A stretch of 64,000 bases of DNA from contig CAKAKS010000060.1 of the NCBI GenBank assembly GCA_916700875.1, positions 4,077,334-4,141,333 on the forward strand, written 5' to 3'. The stretch comes from Sebastes aleutianus. Its lineage: Eukaryota > Chordata > Actinopteri > Perciformes > Sebastidae. The notes below the pieces were generated by a model that was given only the letters and a program-made list of their open reading frames with translations, did not search any database and was not told the origin of the DNA. A program made the position numbers and the translations under genes. Numbering within the stretch: position 1 is the stretch's first letter; every line of letters begins with the position of its first letter. Shown one piece after another: positions 46,301 through 60,100 of the stretch.

Positions 46301-47166
46301 ACCACAGCTGCATCTCAAAGTTATAGACAGCTTGTTCACAGAGTGCTTTTACCATCATGTCCTGAAATCCCAAGAGTCACTGCCGCTGCATGGTGTTTAT
46401 TGCAGGTCACTGTTAGGGCCCTGGCCTTCAGTGGCACCTTGGCAGACAGGGGAAAGCCCTCTGCCCCAAAGGACAGTGTATGATTGTTTTAATGTGGTTT
46501 CTTTGGTATTTTGTGTTCCAGCAAAAACCCAACCGCATATCAACTGACTGCCATGTGCAGACTTGGAAATTACAAGTGCACAGATCGCCAAAGCTGAGCG
46601 TAACTTAAACTGTACACAGTGTTATTATTTGTATCCCGGACAGAGATGATGACATTTCATCGTTCCCTCGTGCACTTGCCCATTACTGATGATGCTAAGC
46701 TGTTTTACAATATCAGTGTCCTTGAGAGAAAAAATAAACCTCCCCTTGTTGCCCTTTCGCAGTAGAACATCGACAAAGTATGCATAACAGTAGGCTATGT
46801 GTGCAGCGAGCAGCACTGGATATGACATCAGATCTCTGAAACGTCTCTGTAAGCAAGTCTGTGCTGAGTCCATATCAACAAGTGTGTAATGTGGTAAGAG
46901 AGAAGTGTGTAAGCAAGCATACACAGCGAGGGGATGAGATTCTCAGAGGCTCCTGAGGGAAATCAGGATAAAATGATAGATGTGCTCGGAAAGCACATTT
47001 CATATTTTTGGATGAAACTGATAGATTCTAGGCTCAGCCGACTGTCCTATCCAATACTTAGAAGGGGAATTATATAAAAATTGAAATGGAGAACGACACC
47101 ATCTGGATTGTAAAGGTCTGCTGTTGCCTGCTAACCATCATGCTGCATGTTGCTGACCGCTGAACA

Positions 47167-48147
47167 GTGCAATGGCTACAATCACCTCCAGCTCAACATT
47201 GGAAAGACCAAGAAGCTGGTGGCGGACTTCCAAGAGCAAGAGGCCCCAAACTCCCATCATCATCCGAGGGGAGGAGGTGGAGGTGGTGGACACCTACAAG
47301 TTCCTGGGAGTACATATGAACAGTAAACTGGACTGGACTGACAACACCGAGGCCCTCTACAGGAAGGGACAGAGCAAACTGTTCTTCCTGAGGAGGCTCA
47401 GGTCTTTCAACGTGTGCAATAGGCTGCTGCAGATGTTTTACCAGTCTGTAGTAGCCAGTGTACTCTTCTTTGCCCTGGCATGTTGGGGGGGTAACACCAA
47501 CTCAAGGGATGCCAACGAACTAAACAGGCTGGTGAGGAAGGCTAGCTCTGTGGTTGGATCTGAACTGGATGATCTGGAGGTGGTGGCAGAGGGCAGGATG
47601 AGGAGGAAGCTGGACGCTATCCTGGAGAACCCCTCCCATCCCCTCCATGATGAGCTAGTCAAGATGAGGAGCACCTTCAGCCACAGACTCATCCCCCCTC
47701 GGCACAACACAAAGCGCCTGGGTCAGTCCTTCATGCTAGTAGCCATCAGGCTCCACAACCAAGGCTGACCCCCATATGAGAACTATTAGGACTTTAAGAA
47801 GTTTAAACATGCACTATCTACCTTTTAACATGCATTATCTGCAACCATCTTGGACTTTAACCACTGGCGCACTTTACACTTACTTACACTATACTGTACA
47901 TCCTATATACCACTTTATAGACTGCACACATGTACATATTACATTTATTTATTGCACATACTACATTTATTTATTGACGGACTACACTATGTTCACCCAT
48001 TCACTCTGTATCTCTTATATCTCTATTATTGTTTTTATAATTTTTGTATAACTTTACCTCTCCTGTGATTCACTCTGTTTACTGATGTTGCTGCTTTGAC
48101 ACCTTAATTTCCCTCCGGGGATTAATAAAGGTTCATCTTATCTTATA
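47167..48147 (+). mobile_element. LINE 3' fragment (Rex/CR1-like), frameshifted
   Basis: Translation first reads HLQLNIGKTKKLVADFQ, then after a frame change near 47235 continues as PIIIRGEEVEVVDTYKFLGV, FFLRRLRSFNV and SVVASVLFFALACWGG to a stop at 47768. These are the usual C-terminal motifs after the reverse transcriptase of this LINE type. The 3' end has CCCTCCGGGGATTAATAAAG and short ATCTT repeats. It is 5'-truncated and dead. Confidence 0.8.
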
Positions 48148-48529
48148 CATGTGTACGTTTACAATATACAGGTATCACATTTGCCCTGTGCCTAAACCAG
48201 AACACGTGCAATTTGGGCTTGAAAGTCAAAATTACCAGTCATAAAACCTGAATTCAAGTCACAGACAAGTGATCCTGGTGATATAAATATGTACGGATTT
48301 TAAATTTATTATGTCACATCTCATAACATTATAAAACAAGACACTATGTCCATCAATAATATTTATTATTACATTATTACAATAATTACAGCATTATTAT
48401 AATTACAATTATATTATAATTATGATGATTATTATTATAATTATTATTGTTGTTATTATATAATTATTCATAATGATACATAAAAAAATAAAAATATATG
48501 TATTGTATTTTATTATCACCGTCAGGCAC

Positions 48530-48587
48530 GCCCCCAGCTGGGTTGCTCGTGACGTAGTCACGGCTTCTGTTGTCAAAAGAGGAAAAG
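48530..48587 (+). promoter_or_regulatory. EMC2: EMC2 core promoter and 5' leader
   Basis: GC-rich sequence just before the ATG. It holds a CGCCCCC Sp/KLF-like box at about 48529 and an imperfect palindrome GTGACGTAGTCAC (48549-48561) with a CRE-type TGACGT core. No TATA box is visible next to the start. The motifs are seen directly; promoter function is inferred from position. Confidence 0.4.
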
Positions 48588-48627
48588 ATGGCGTCGGTAT
48601 CAGAGATGTACGATGTGGGTTGGGAAG
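48588..48627 (+). CDS. EMC2: EMC2 coding exon 1
   Basis: Encodes MASVSEMYDVGWE plus the first base of a Glu codon. The ATG sits in AAAAG ATG G. The donor is GAAG|GTAAGA. Confidence 0.95.
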
Positions 48628-51600
48628 GTAAGACAAAAGATACAACAGATTCTCCTCAAGTCACATTGAGGCATGGTTTTATATTTTTGAAGGCATTCGG
48701 CGTTTTCTTGGTGTTGCTCTTGTGCAGGCTGACGGAGGAGAGTTGTCACTGTACCAGCTCTCATGCTATCAGCGAGCAGAAGAGTTAGCTAATGCTAGTT
48801 AGCATGGCTCACTTCTTGTATACAGTAAACCCGTACAGTAGATCCGTATCAGCTCGATCACCGTCATTTGTCAGTTAGTGGTTGTCGGTGCTAAAGTAGC
48901 GTCCAGTGTGCTGCAGTCACATGAACGGATGTCTGTCTGTTCTCAGATAACCATCTAGCTAACGGCTGTTAGCATGCTAGCCAGTCAAAGTCATGGCTTC
49001 GGCTAACAGCAGCTAACTAGAGCTAACGTTACGTTGAAAGAGATCTCTGCTTCTGCAAAACACATATAACATTGTAATAATAATAATAATGCTAAGGCTA
49101 TAATGTTGGTGCCATCCTGTCCACGTGTGAGCGCATTAGCAGCACACACACACAACAGTAGTAGAAGGTGTACTTATTTCTGTAATAATCCGATCATTTG
49201 AACTAACATTGAATGTGTTGATTGTCACTTTGTGGGTGTCTGACTAGCATCAGTTCAGATGACTGATAACAAATGAAAACCGTTACTGAACATTATAGTG
49301 ACGCTTCATATGTCCTGCTATTCACACTCTCATCCCAAATCGTATATTACACATGTAGCAGATAGAAGAAACGACCGGATATAACCCCTCAGTCCCAGTC
49401 AGAGTTAAAGGACCAAACTGTTGTTGATGGCGATTACAACTGTTATGTAATGGTTTCATAATTTCGTCCACAGAGATGAGAGACAAGCTGCGTAAATGGA
49501 GAGAAGATAACTGCAGAAATAGTGAACAAATTGTGGATGTTGGTGAAGAGCTGATCGGTGAACATGGATCCAAACTGGGAGATGACAGTAAGTGTGTGGA
49601 GACAATTAAATCAGCACATAACTTTATCATTCCAGAGATTTTTTTTAGGAGGCATAAACATTTAAGATTTGGCCACCATAGACTATGAGGTGCGTCAGAT
49701 GGAGCATTAGAAAGGAGATTAGGCATCAAGTTGAGAATGCCCATTTTATACGCCAGTCTTCGGTTTGTTTTATAATATTAAACAGGTGATTGTAAATGTA
49801 CTGAAGTAGAGAAAAATATTGGCCTTTATGACAAAGTCTCTTTAACAGAGGGAACACCCTACTGTTTTGGTAATAACACTACAGAGACCGTGTCATCATT
49901 TCCTTGTGGCAATGCTCACGCCATATAATAGAAGTAAGAGATGAGTACAGCCTGCAGGTCTGTTCAAAGTTTAAAAAACATTTTTTTTGAATGAGGATCT
50001 TCTGCTTTGCGGTGTCGAAAACCACCGAATGTCCCTCTGTAAAAAACAGTCAGGCTAATGTTATTGACTGTGGGTTCATCTGCACAACTTTGTAAGATAT
50101 GATTGATCTAAGTGGGTGATTTTCTGCCAGCTCGATTTTCTTCTCCCCTCTCTCTTGTGGTATTCATTTTTCTTTTGGATAAATTTCTAAACAGGATCTT
50201 AGGTTTCCTGTGATGTGGAAAACAAAGACGCAGTCATGGCTGAAAAGCCAAGTCCAGAAATACAAGATCGCTTCCATTAAACAGATATTTAGTAGATTTG
50301 GAGGGGGAAGGTAAAATACTTTACTTGGAAAAGCATGAATGGAAACAGGTTCATATTTTCTTTGGCTTGCTTTGGTGTCTTAGATGATGAGTGAGCAACT
50401 TCAGTAGATTATCAGTAAAAGCAGAAAAAAACTGAATATATTCCAGACATACTGTAAGCAAGCAGGGATACAGTTAACAAGACGGATAATTGGTGAATGG
50501 CGGATACTGGATACAGTATGCTGATTTTATTTTTCAAGCAGGAGTGAGTTTAACGTACCATAAACATATCAAAGGTCATGGTCTCCCTTAGAACAGTGTT
50601 GTCCTGCTGCATTACCCCATAAAACTCTCTCTTTTTCCCTAGTCCTTATGATTCATACAGTCCTCAAAAGAGGCAGATAAACACTTAACATGCCATGGTT
50701 TTATTGAAACCAGCTCTTAAATTGGCTGTGAAATGAGTTGGCAATTATCAAAACAAGAGCTGGAATCATTAAAGTCAAGAAAAACTAGAGACATTTGTTT
50801 GTTTTGGCATAACCTGCCAGTTTTTTTCGGGTGGAGTCGGATTTTATTATTCTTTTCAATTAACGGGGGGGTGTTCATTTGGCTCAACATGTCCAGTTTG
50901 CTTGTCAGAGCTGTCTGTCTAACATGCTGTATTAATTCCATTAATTGGCTTCTGTAGCCAGGCTATTAGTCATTATGTTATAATGTTACAGTTGACTGAA
51001 AGAAAAAACATTTCAATAATGTTTTTTATAGCTTGACCACAAAGGGAAACATGTTAAAAGGAATGGTTGTGCCTGTTAATGATGGTGCTCAATATGCCAT
51101 GCTCTATAATATAACAGCGCTGAAATGTTCAGACTTGCTTGAGATTGGTTTTATGTATCTAAAGAAACACATACAGACGTAGGCAAAGTTGTTGGTAACG
51201 TTCCGTTAAAGAGAGAAAAACCCACAATGGTCACTGAAATAACTTGAAACTGACAAAAGTAATAATAAATAAAAATTCACTGAAAATTAACTAATGAAAA
51301 TCAGATATTGTTTTTGAATTATGGTTCAGCAGAATCATTTAAAAAAACAAACTAATGAAACTGGCCTAGACAAAAATGATGGTAACATTAACTTAATATT
51401 TTGTTGCACAACCTTTTGAGGCAATCACTGCAATCAAGTGATTTCTGTAACTCTCAATGAGACTTCTGCACCTGTCGACAGGTATGTTGGCCCACTCCTC
51501 GTGAGCAAACTGCTCCAGCTGTCTCAGGTTTGAAGGGTGCCTTCTCCAGACAGCATGTTTCAGCTCCTTCCACAGATGTTCAATAGGATTTAGATCCGGG

Positions 51601-54600
51601 CTCATAGAAGGCCACTTCAGAATAGTCCAATGTTTTGTTCTTAGCCATTCTTGGGTGTTTTTAGCTGTGTTTTGGGTCATTATCCTGTTTGAGGACCCAT
51701 GACCTGCAACTGAGACCAAGCTTCCTGACACTGGGCAGCACATTTCGCTCCAGAATGCCTTGATAGTCTTGAGATTTCATTGCACCCTGCACAGATTCAA
51801 GACACCCTGTGCCAGATGCAACAAAGCAGCCCCATAACATAACCGAGCCTCCTCCATGTTTCACATTAGGTACAGTGTTCTTTTCTTTGGATGCTTCATC
51901 TCTTCGTCTGTGAACATAGAGCTGATGTGACTTGCCAAAAAGCTCCAGTTTTGTCTCATCTGTCCAAAGGACATTCTCCCAGAAGCTTTGTGGCTTGTCA
52001 ATATGCATTTTGGCATATTCCAGTCTCGCTTTTTTATGATTTGGTGTCCTCCTCGGTTGTCTTCCATTAAGTCCACTTTGGCTCAAACAGTGACGGATGG
52101 TGCGATCTGACACTGATGTACCTTGACCTTGGAGTTCACCTCTAATCTCTTTGGAAGTTGTTCTGGGCTCTTTGGTTACCATTCGTATTATCCGTCTCTT
52201 CAATATGTCATCAATTTTCCTCTTTCGGCCACGTCCAGGGAGGTTGGCTACAGTCCCATGGACCTTAAACTTCTGAATAATATGTGCAGCTGTAGTCACA
52301 GGAACGTCAAGCTGCTTGGAGATGGTCTTATAGCCTTTACCTTTAACATGAAGGTCTATAATGTTCTTTCTGATCTCCTGAGACAACTCTCTCCTTAGCT
52401 TTCTGTGGTCCATGTTCAGTGTGGTACACACCATGACACCAAACAGCACAGTGACTACTTTTCACCCTTTAAATAGGCAGACTGACTGATTACAAGTTTG
52501 AAGACACCTGTGATGCTAATTACAGGACACACCTTAGTTTAATATGTCCCTATGGTCAAATTATTTTCAATCTTTTCTAGGGCTACCATCATTTTTGTCT
52601 AGGCCAGTTTCATCAGTTTGTTTTTTAAAATGATTCTGTTGAACCACAATTCAAAAACAATATCTGATTTTCATTAGTTCATTTTCAGTAAATTTTTATT
52701 TATTATTACTTTTGTCAGTTTCAAGTTATTTCAGTGACCATTGTGGGTTTTTCTCTCTTTAACGGAACGTTACCAACAACTTTGCCTACGTCTGTATTTG
52801 ACAATATATAACCATAAAGTCTCTGCACAAAAGGAATCTCAGTCAATACACATCACTGAGTAGAAAGTAGACAAAACAGAGATCGCTAATTGGTACAATT
52901 GATATGACCAACTTCAGCCAGTCTACAATATAATTATCATAAATAAACATAATCATCTGTTAAAAACACGAGCTGCAGAGATGTGCAAAAGTTTATTTTT
53001 TTGAAGAACTGACTATTGTTAGAGCTTCAGGAAGATTCTGGGGATTCAAATTTGATTCGCTTTCCAAAAATAATTATTACTATTCTTTAAACATTTATGA
53101 ATAATTCTATTTGTGGTGAAGATTGTCAGGATATTTAGAAACTTTATGTGAACATACCACTAATGCATTATGATCACTCGCTGATCAAATACATTTTATA
53201 CTGTGTTTAGGCCCTGTGTTGAAACTGATATTTACATTTTTAGTGGAAACAGACACATAATGCTGTTAACAAAACCACATTTAGATGTTGTATCTTGTTC
53301 TGGCATATGAACCACAGCAACTGTTACCACAGTCACACTACACAGAGGAAGGGATGAGAAACAGCATGGCATTTACAGAAATGTTAGGTCAGCTACTTTG
53401 GTTTCACAAAGCATCAACAGTGTTTTTATGTTAGTAATGTTTTATATTTGTTTTTTACAAAAATGTAGCTTTGCTCTGATTTAACTGCCTAACTTTATCC
53501 TTTTTTCCCTCTAATACCTTCAAATATCACCTTTTCCATGGATTTATTATACTAGTACAAAGTGTGGGAAAGATATCTAATAATGAGAAAAAATAATTAT
53601 GAGCGGGGTTGTAGGATCATTTTCAGATAGTTCAACATCAGTCTGAAATTGAGAGGTGATCATAACAAACCTAACAACTTATTTTCCTTAATGTTACTAT
53701 TCATTTCCTCAAATGTAACATTATTACTGAAATTGAATTAGTAATTTATTACCAACTCAATGTGGGGAAATGAATAACATGACTGTAAAACCTTACACAA
53801 GGGCGTTTCCTTGCAATGGTCCTGCATTTATGATGATTATTATTGTAGTTCTGTCCAAGTTTTAAATTAATGTATGTTTTTTGAACATTATGTCCAAAGT
53901 ATTCCATACAGAAAAATAGTAAATGTAGCATTACTTATGAAATGAAACGGGGAAAGTTCTTTGAATGAACATCATGGAAGCTTGTTTGTGTGAGTAAAAA
54001 AACCTGATGTGCAGCTGTTGGGGACAGACTTGTAAGTTGGGACGTCAAGTGTACACTTCAATATATCATCTTTTCATGTTTCACCAGACAGTGGAATGGA
54101 AAGGGCGTTAACACAGTCTTCTTTGTCTGTGTCTCCTCTGCCCAGTATGGATTATTTATGAGCAGGTGATGATTGCAGCGCTGGACTGCAGTCGGGATGA
54201 CTTGGCTCTGGTAAGTTTTTTTTTCTTCTTTTTTTTTACCGTTCTTCCTCACACGCCCTAGAGCTTCAAAAGCCATCGTTCACTCTCTCACAGCCATTCC
54301 TACTTTGCAGCACCCGCTCTGCCAAATGTGAAAATCTGATTTTTATTTGGCCAAATGGTATTACTCGGTCTGTACTTTGGAAAAAACAATTTGCTGAGAG
54401 TTGGAATTAGAGGGTGTAGCGAATGAGTGGAGAAGCATGCTTCAAGTGTTCGCTGAACTTGGCCATCGTTTATGGAGTTCAACTGCTTTTTCCACTCAGG
54501 ATTTATTTGCCATCCTAAAGCATAATGTGATGTTTCTGACTTCACGTTTTGAAATATTCATAGCTCTGAAAATGCTTTAATCTGCATGGGATAAAAAAAA

Positions 54601-55420
54601 AAAAGACAAGAGATTGTGGTTATTGTAACGGTAAATCTCCAATCAGTATGGATGTAACGACTCCCCAAAACGAATGACTCATTGAGCACAGAACAGGCAG
54701 AACCCAGTCATCGGAGTTAGTTGGCTGTTGGCTATCCCTTCAGCCCCGCTGGCAGACAGAAAAAGCATAAGGAGCAGCCTTCAGCTGATGGAGAGCTCAA
54801 ACGATTCAGATCACACTGCAGACTTTTTCATCTCATTCAGGATAACTCCTCAGCCCTTTTCACTACTGTGTGATCAAACAAATCCACGCTTTGTGTAGAG
54901 GAGGAAGCGGCAGAGAGCATCCTCACTCCCCGTTTTTATAGTAGCGAGCATGGTTGCATAAATGGTTAACATACAGACTGTGAGACTGTGAAACTGGCCT
55001 TTTGACAGTCTGTTTTTAAGTCAGTGTATGAAGTTTGTTTAGCTGAAACATTTTCAAGACAGGTGGTTTGTATCTGTGGAGGTATGTGTGTCTGTGAGAG
55101 AGCAAGAGTGTAACATAAACTTTAGTTACAGCCAACTATAATTGGTCTCTCTCCTCTGCCCACATCCTTTGCAGACCTGTCTACAGGAACTGAGGAAGCA
55201 GTTTCCAGATAGCCACAGAGTGAAGCGATTATCGGGCATGAGGCTGGAAGCTTTGGAAAGGTAAGCATCGGGGTACCGAAAGCTCCAGAGGCAGAGGAGG
55301 CAAAAAAAAAAAAAGCTCAGCCTCACACTGTTATGTATGGGACTTTTGGGAGGCTTGGGGGCGAGGGAACGGTTAGCAGATCCTAAGTGGTACAATGGTC
55401 TGGGTGTGTGTGTGAGTACA

Positions 55421-55467
<47 letters not shown>

Positions 55468-55663
55468 GTGGGTTGTGTTTATGTTGGATCACCCAGCATT
55501 CCTTTGGAGAAGAGGAAAGGTTCAGCACTGGGTAGTCCTGTGGCCCTTTTAGCCTGAGTTAGGGATTCCCGGGAAGGAAGTGGTCGGATCCCACTGTTAT
55601 TCTGGGGGTCCCTCAATCTTCTCTGGTTTCTATTCCTCCGTTGTTTCCTTATTTTGGTACTAC

Positions 55664-55734
<71 letters not shown>

Positions 55735-56175
55735 CCCGCTATTTCCATGCTTTCTTTCCCGTCCTGTTTTGATCTGTGTGCTGCGAGTATGCCTTGGCCC
55801 TGTAAATATTGACATGTCACCACAATCCTCCCCCCCCGCCCCCCCGCCTCCAATGATGTGTTTTATTTGTGAAGCTGCAGTTTATAAAAAAAAAAGTAAG
55901 CAGAATGGAGAGCGTGAGCAGGAAAGATAAACAGGGGGGTATTTGAGTCTGTACTGAGCTGAATTAAGGGTAATTCAATCTGTTTACTACCTCGCTCACA
56001 TTCCCCACCTGAATCACCATTGTTGGTTTATCGGTTATGTCAGAGTTTATGTGATAATTGAGAGTGATTGCTTCGGCACTGTCAGATTAAATAAACGGCA
56101 CACTGGGATCTAATTGGCAGCAGACACGAGCTACACTTGAATGACACAGCTTCAAACAGCAAAGCCCTTCCCCTC

Positions 56176-56206
<31 letters not shown>

Positions 56207-57090
56207 TTCCTAAATAAATAAAGCAAATCAAAGTGGCTCGTGAGTGGTCGCCCGGTGCCATCTGAAATCTCCCAAAGTGTGGCTGAGTAATAAAGTGAAT
56301 GTGAGGGAAGCAGCGGCGCTGGAAGTGGGGCTTCTCAGGGCTAATGGGAACCAGAGATGCTTCTGTCTGTTGCAGGCTGTGGGCGGGACGGTTTCTGATC
56401 ACTGAACCCTGCCGTTGGCTGCTGAAACGTCAGCGTTGCAGATTGCCCCTATTAGAAAAAAGAAAAAAAAAATTCTAAAGTTCTAAAATCATCCTTCAGC
56501 GCCTGATTTGACATGACAAGTGAAATGCACATACCTCCTATTCCCAGATTTCTTTACCGTATGATTTGATATTTACAGCTCATAAATTTCCCCTTTTAAA
56601 CTGAATCATGTGGGCTCGGACCAACTGTTCGAGGCACGCTGTGTTGGATATTGTTTCTTATCCGGTTCATATGTGTGCGTTGTGGTTTTATGTACGGGCC
56701 AAGAGACGGACAACCGAACCAACAACTTAGCTGCGGATCTGGACAGATGTAAAAGCAGCAATTTAATTTTGTTTAAAGGTGAATCAAACTGGATACAATC
56801 AAATGAAAATACAATCTTCAAAAATGGTGCTCTGTTTGTATTGATTTCATGACTCACTGTGAAGTGATATAAGCCTCTCACAGTGTCGGCTGTGGGACCG
56901 GCAACCTAAACTTAAACGAGTGTTTATTTCTTCCTTTAGATCACGGCTGATTTCTGCACAGCCTCACTGTAATCATAGGAACCTGCCATGCTGTATACAG
57001 AAACTTGATTACCTTGAACTGTGTTTGATTTCCCCACCACCTAATTTTACCCGACTAGGGACTGGGTTTGGTTAAAAAACAAATTTGTAT

Positions 57091-57127
<37 letters not shown>

Positions 57128-60100
57128 GGTACGACGAGGCCAACAAGCACTATGATGCCATTCTCCAAGACGACCCCACCAACACGGTAAGACTGAGAAG
57201 TAGGGAAAGAAAGGGAAAAGTCCCTCATCTGAGCATTCTACTTTGCTTCACTTTGTGGTCTCAGCTTTTTGGAGGGCTTTAAATCTGCCGAGGCACTTTG
57301 GTGTTAGCAGTGTGAGTTTGCTAAGTTAAACTCCCCTTGGCCTTTCTGACCTCAACCACAGTGCTCATCAGCCTTTCACCCACACAACTGAAAAGTGTTC
57401 AAGGGAGGGGGCTGGGTGGGTGTGTGGGGGGGGTGATTCATGGTCTTAGTCAGTGGCAGACATGTTTGGTGGAAGTAAAGCGTAAATAAAGGTCTGGCCT
57501 TTGAAGATGGTGATTAACTGGACCTCTCAGACCCCCACCCTGAGTGAACGGGGCTCCGCTCCTGTCCCACCTTCTCCATTGCCGTCTCCTGGCTTCAGGT
57601 GCAAAGTCCGCTGTGTCCTGTGCTGTTAAAACAGACGAACCCTAAATAACTCTTTACTTAGAGTTCTCTGAAGCTCTCTCCTCGCTATCTTCTCTTCTCA
57701 ATTTCCTCTTCATCTCTGTGAAATGACTTGCAGCACGTCTGGCCAGTGTTCTGCCAATCCCACACCACCAACCCGAAACATAATGTACCTGCTGTTAATT
57801 GTTTCCATAAGGACATGTGGCCAATGCGAGAAAATAAATCTTTTAAAGGGTTTTCAAAAGAAACCATGACTTTATTTATTTTGGCCATCCCCCTCACCCC
57901 TCACCCCAAAGATGTTCGACAAGTTTCCTGTGCCATGCTGCCATATGGATCGCTTTTAGATGTATTCAACATTTTCTCTCAGCCGGCAGAGTGCTACAGA
58001 CGCAGCGTAGACATTTGTGCTTCGGATGCCATGCGGAGATTCTTCACATTGTCGGTTATCTGCTTTTAAACAAGTAGAAGGCTTACTGAAAGAAACTAAT
58101 AATCCTCACCTCGCTCTGATGCACCCCAGCCCACGTTTATCTAGCCACAGCTGCTGCCTCCCACCACGTCTCACTCCCACCTTCACTTTGTCAAGACCCT
58201 CTCTGTTTATTTTCTGCTTTAAACAAGGGACAGGACTGTTTTCACGGGCTCGGTTATACTTCAATTTAAAGAGTGTTTGGGTCACGGGATATACTTCTTT
58301 TTAAGGCAAGGGATAGGCTGAACAACAAAAGTGTGCGTGAGTCGCGAAAGAGCTTTTGCGATCAAAATATATCTCGTCTGGAAGGGCTGAAGTACAATTA
58401 GAAGTTGCTTTTTATTTGTTTTGATGGCATCCAATAAGTATAGATGCTCAAGAATGGTGACGTTACCTAAAACAAATGCCACAGAACAAACAACTGAAAC
58501 CCAACTTATATTGAATAATAAATTCCCATTCTCATGGCTTACGCATCTCTGGCGACACAAATAACGAGCAAAAACATTCGTATGACGGTCTACTTTCCTA
58601 ATTTATGCTGAAGTCTTGATCCATGCCATGTGTGACAAGAAAATAATACTGGGATGGTTGCAGTGAATACTTTGAAAATGTTTTGTCCCAGTCATGCCGT
58701 CCAACACCAGATTGAAGTTAAAAGCCACAAATCACGTTATTTTCTTGTAACGCTGTCATTTTCATATACAAAAGGGGTGTTGCTCCAGTAATTGGCATAA
58801 TCTGCAACAAATTGCTTCACATTTAACTGCTGTTTTGACAATGGGAGTTGTAATTTCAGCGAATCCCAGGGCACCTCCCCAAACATGGCACAGATCTTCT
58901 GGGGATTCCAGGGACATCCTCGGAAAGGGAATGGTCGGTTTCCTGGTCTCTCTGCCACCCTAGCGAGCGTAGGCTGTCAGTCAAACCCGGGGCCGGGAAT
59001 GGAACAAAACAGACAAATAGGTCTTCTGTCCCTGGGATGTTAACCTTAAACCTTTTTCCCACAATCCTTCGTCCTCAATGACTCGGGCGTAGTTGCGGAG
59101 GGTGGAGCGACGATATGATGGCATCGTTTAGGTCACCTGTCCTGGAGCGAGGAGGGCTATCTCCTCCCCACATGTTCTCCAACATGCTCTTAAGAATTGG
59201 GCAGGGGACGGGCCTGAGAAATGGCGGAAAATTGGCGACCACAAGGAAGACTTGCGAGGCAGCATGCGAAGCAGAGATTGGAAACTGAGCTGTTGTAATT
59301 ACAGGCTGTGGAATAGATGTGGTACCCATTAACCAAAATTGTTGAATCAACAAAAATTGCTCAAGGTTTTTTTGCCATGGCAGCGTCCAAAAAATGTTTC
59401 AAACTCTTAGCCCTTCCATTGCTTGCTATGTTCCAATACCTACAGCAATGATCTGGCAAAATTCTTGTCTGCGTGCGTAAATGCATTTTTTCCACCTTTT
59501 TTTATTTCTTCTTGTGAGTATTTTTGATTATGCATCACCCACAACATTTGCATAAAAGGATGCACCGATTTCTTCTTATTTTGTATTTCACATTGATTTG
59601 ACTCAGTGATTGCATCAATATTGAATTCCAACGCTCTCATTTCACCCGTAATTGTTCAATATAAACAGCTAGTATTTCTTAAATAAGCCACTGAGGTCGC
59701 ATAGACGACTCCTGAGGTTGACCCACAATCATATGCAATTACAGATTCATTGTAGGACAGGATTATATTTGTTTGGGTCAAGTAATCTGAAAGTAAAAAA
59801 CCTCAATTCAGAATTGTTTGACCACATGAATGTGAAGCATATTCACAAAAATAATGGAGTTTGACTTGCAGATAATAAAATTACATGTTTCGTAACTGAT
59901 CATAATTGAAAGTACACGCCTCCATTGCTGCTATGTAAAGACGTGAATACTTGTATAGACTTGGCTTTCGCTCTCTCACTTCCCTTTTTTCTTCCGTCCA
60001 GTTCTAAGTATGTACAGTGCTAGGTGTGCCACCCTCGCTGCGATGTTTCTTATTATAAAGGAAGGTTGCGGTAGGTCGTAGAAAAAGAGCCAGGGGTGAT

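Larger units (their letters stand above)
38366..48529. other. Intergenic region between EIF3E and EMC2
   Basis: About 10 kb between the two divergent promoters. It contains GATA and TA satellites (38441-38770), a SINE (40642-40872), a PIF/Harbinger MITE (42113-42665), a percomorph repeat (about 42830-43350) and a LINE remnant (47167-48147). The stretch 43360-47000 lacks recognised repeats and is the best place to look for conserved regulatory sequence. No protein gene is supported. Confidence 0.7.
51174..52794 (-). mobile_element. Tc1-like transposon, full length (1621 bp)
   Basis: Flanked by TA (51172-51173 and 52795-52796). Terminal inverted repeats of about 213 bp start CAGACGTAGGCAAAGTTGTT on both sides and differ at about seven positions by eye. 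Within each, an outer GTAGGCAAAGTTGTTGGTAA and an inner CTAGACAAAAATGATGGTAA motif form the IR/DR arrangement of two transposase sites per end. One minus-strand transposase gene fills the middle. Ends look intact. Confidence 0.95.
49588..54145 (+). other. EMC2: EMC2 intron 2 (4.6 kb)
   Basis: Holds the Tc1-like transposon (51174-52794). No other gene or repeat was recognised in the remaining 2.9 kb. Confidence 0.8.
55261..57128 (+). other. EMC2: EMC2 intron 4 (1.9 kb), microsatellite-rich
   Basis: Contains a TG array (55424-55465), a TC array (55667-55729), a CA array (about 56176-56203) and the TC array at the acceptor (57094-57124). No gene. Confidence 0.85.

Noticed and set aside
55479..55930. 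Open frames rich in Ser/Leu or Arg/Glu
   Set aside because: They are translations of the TC microsatellite on each strand.
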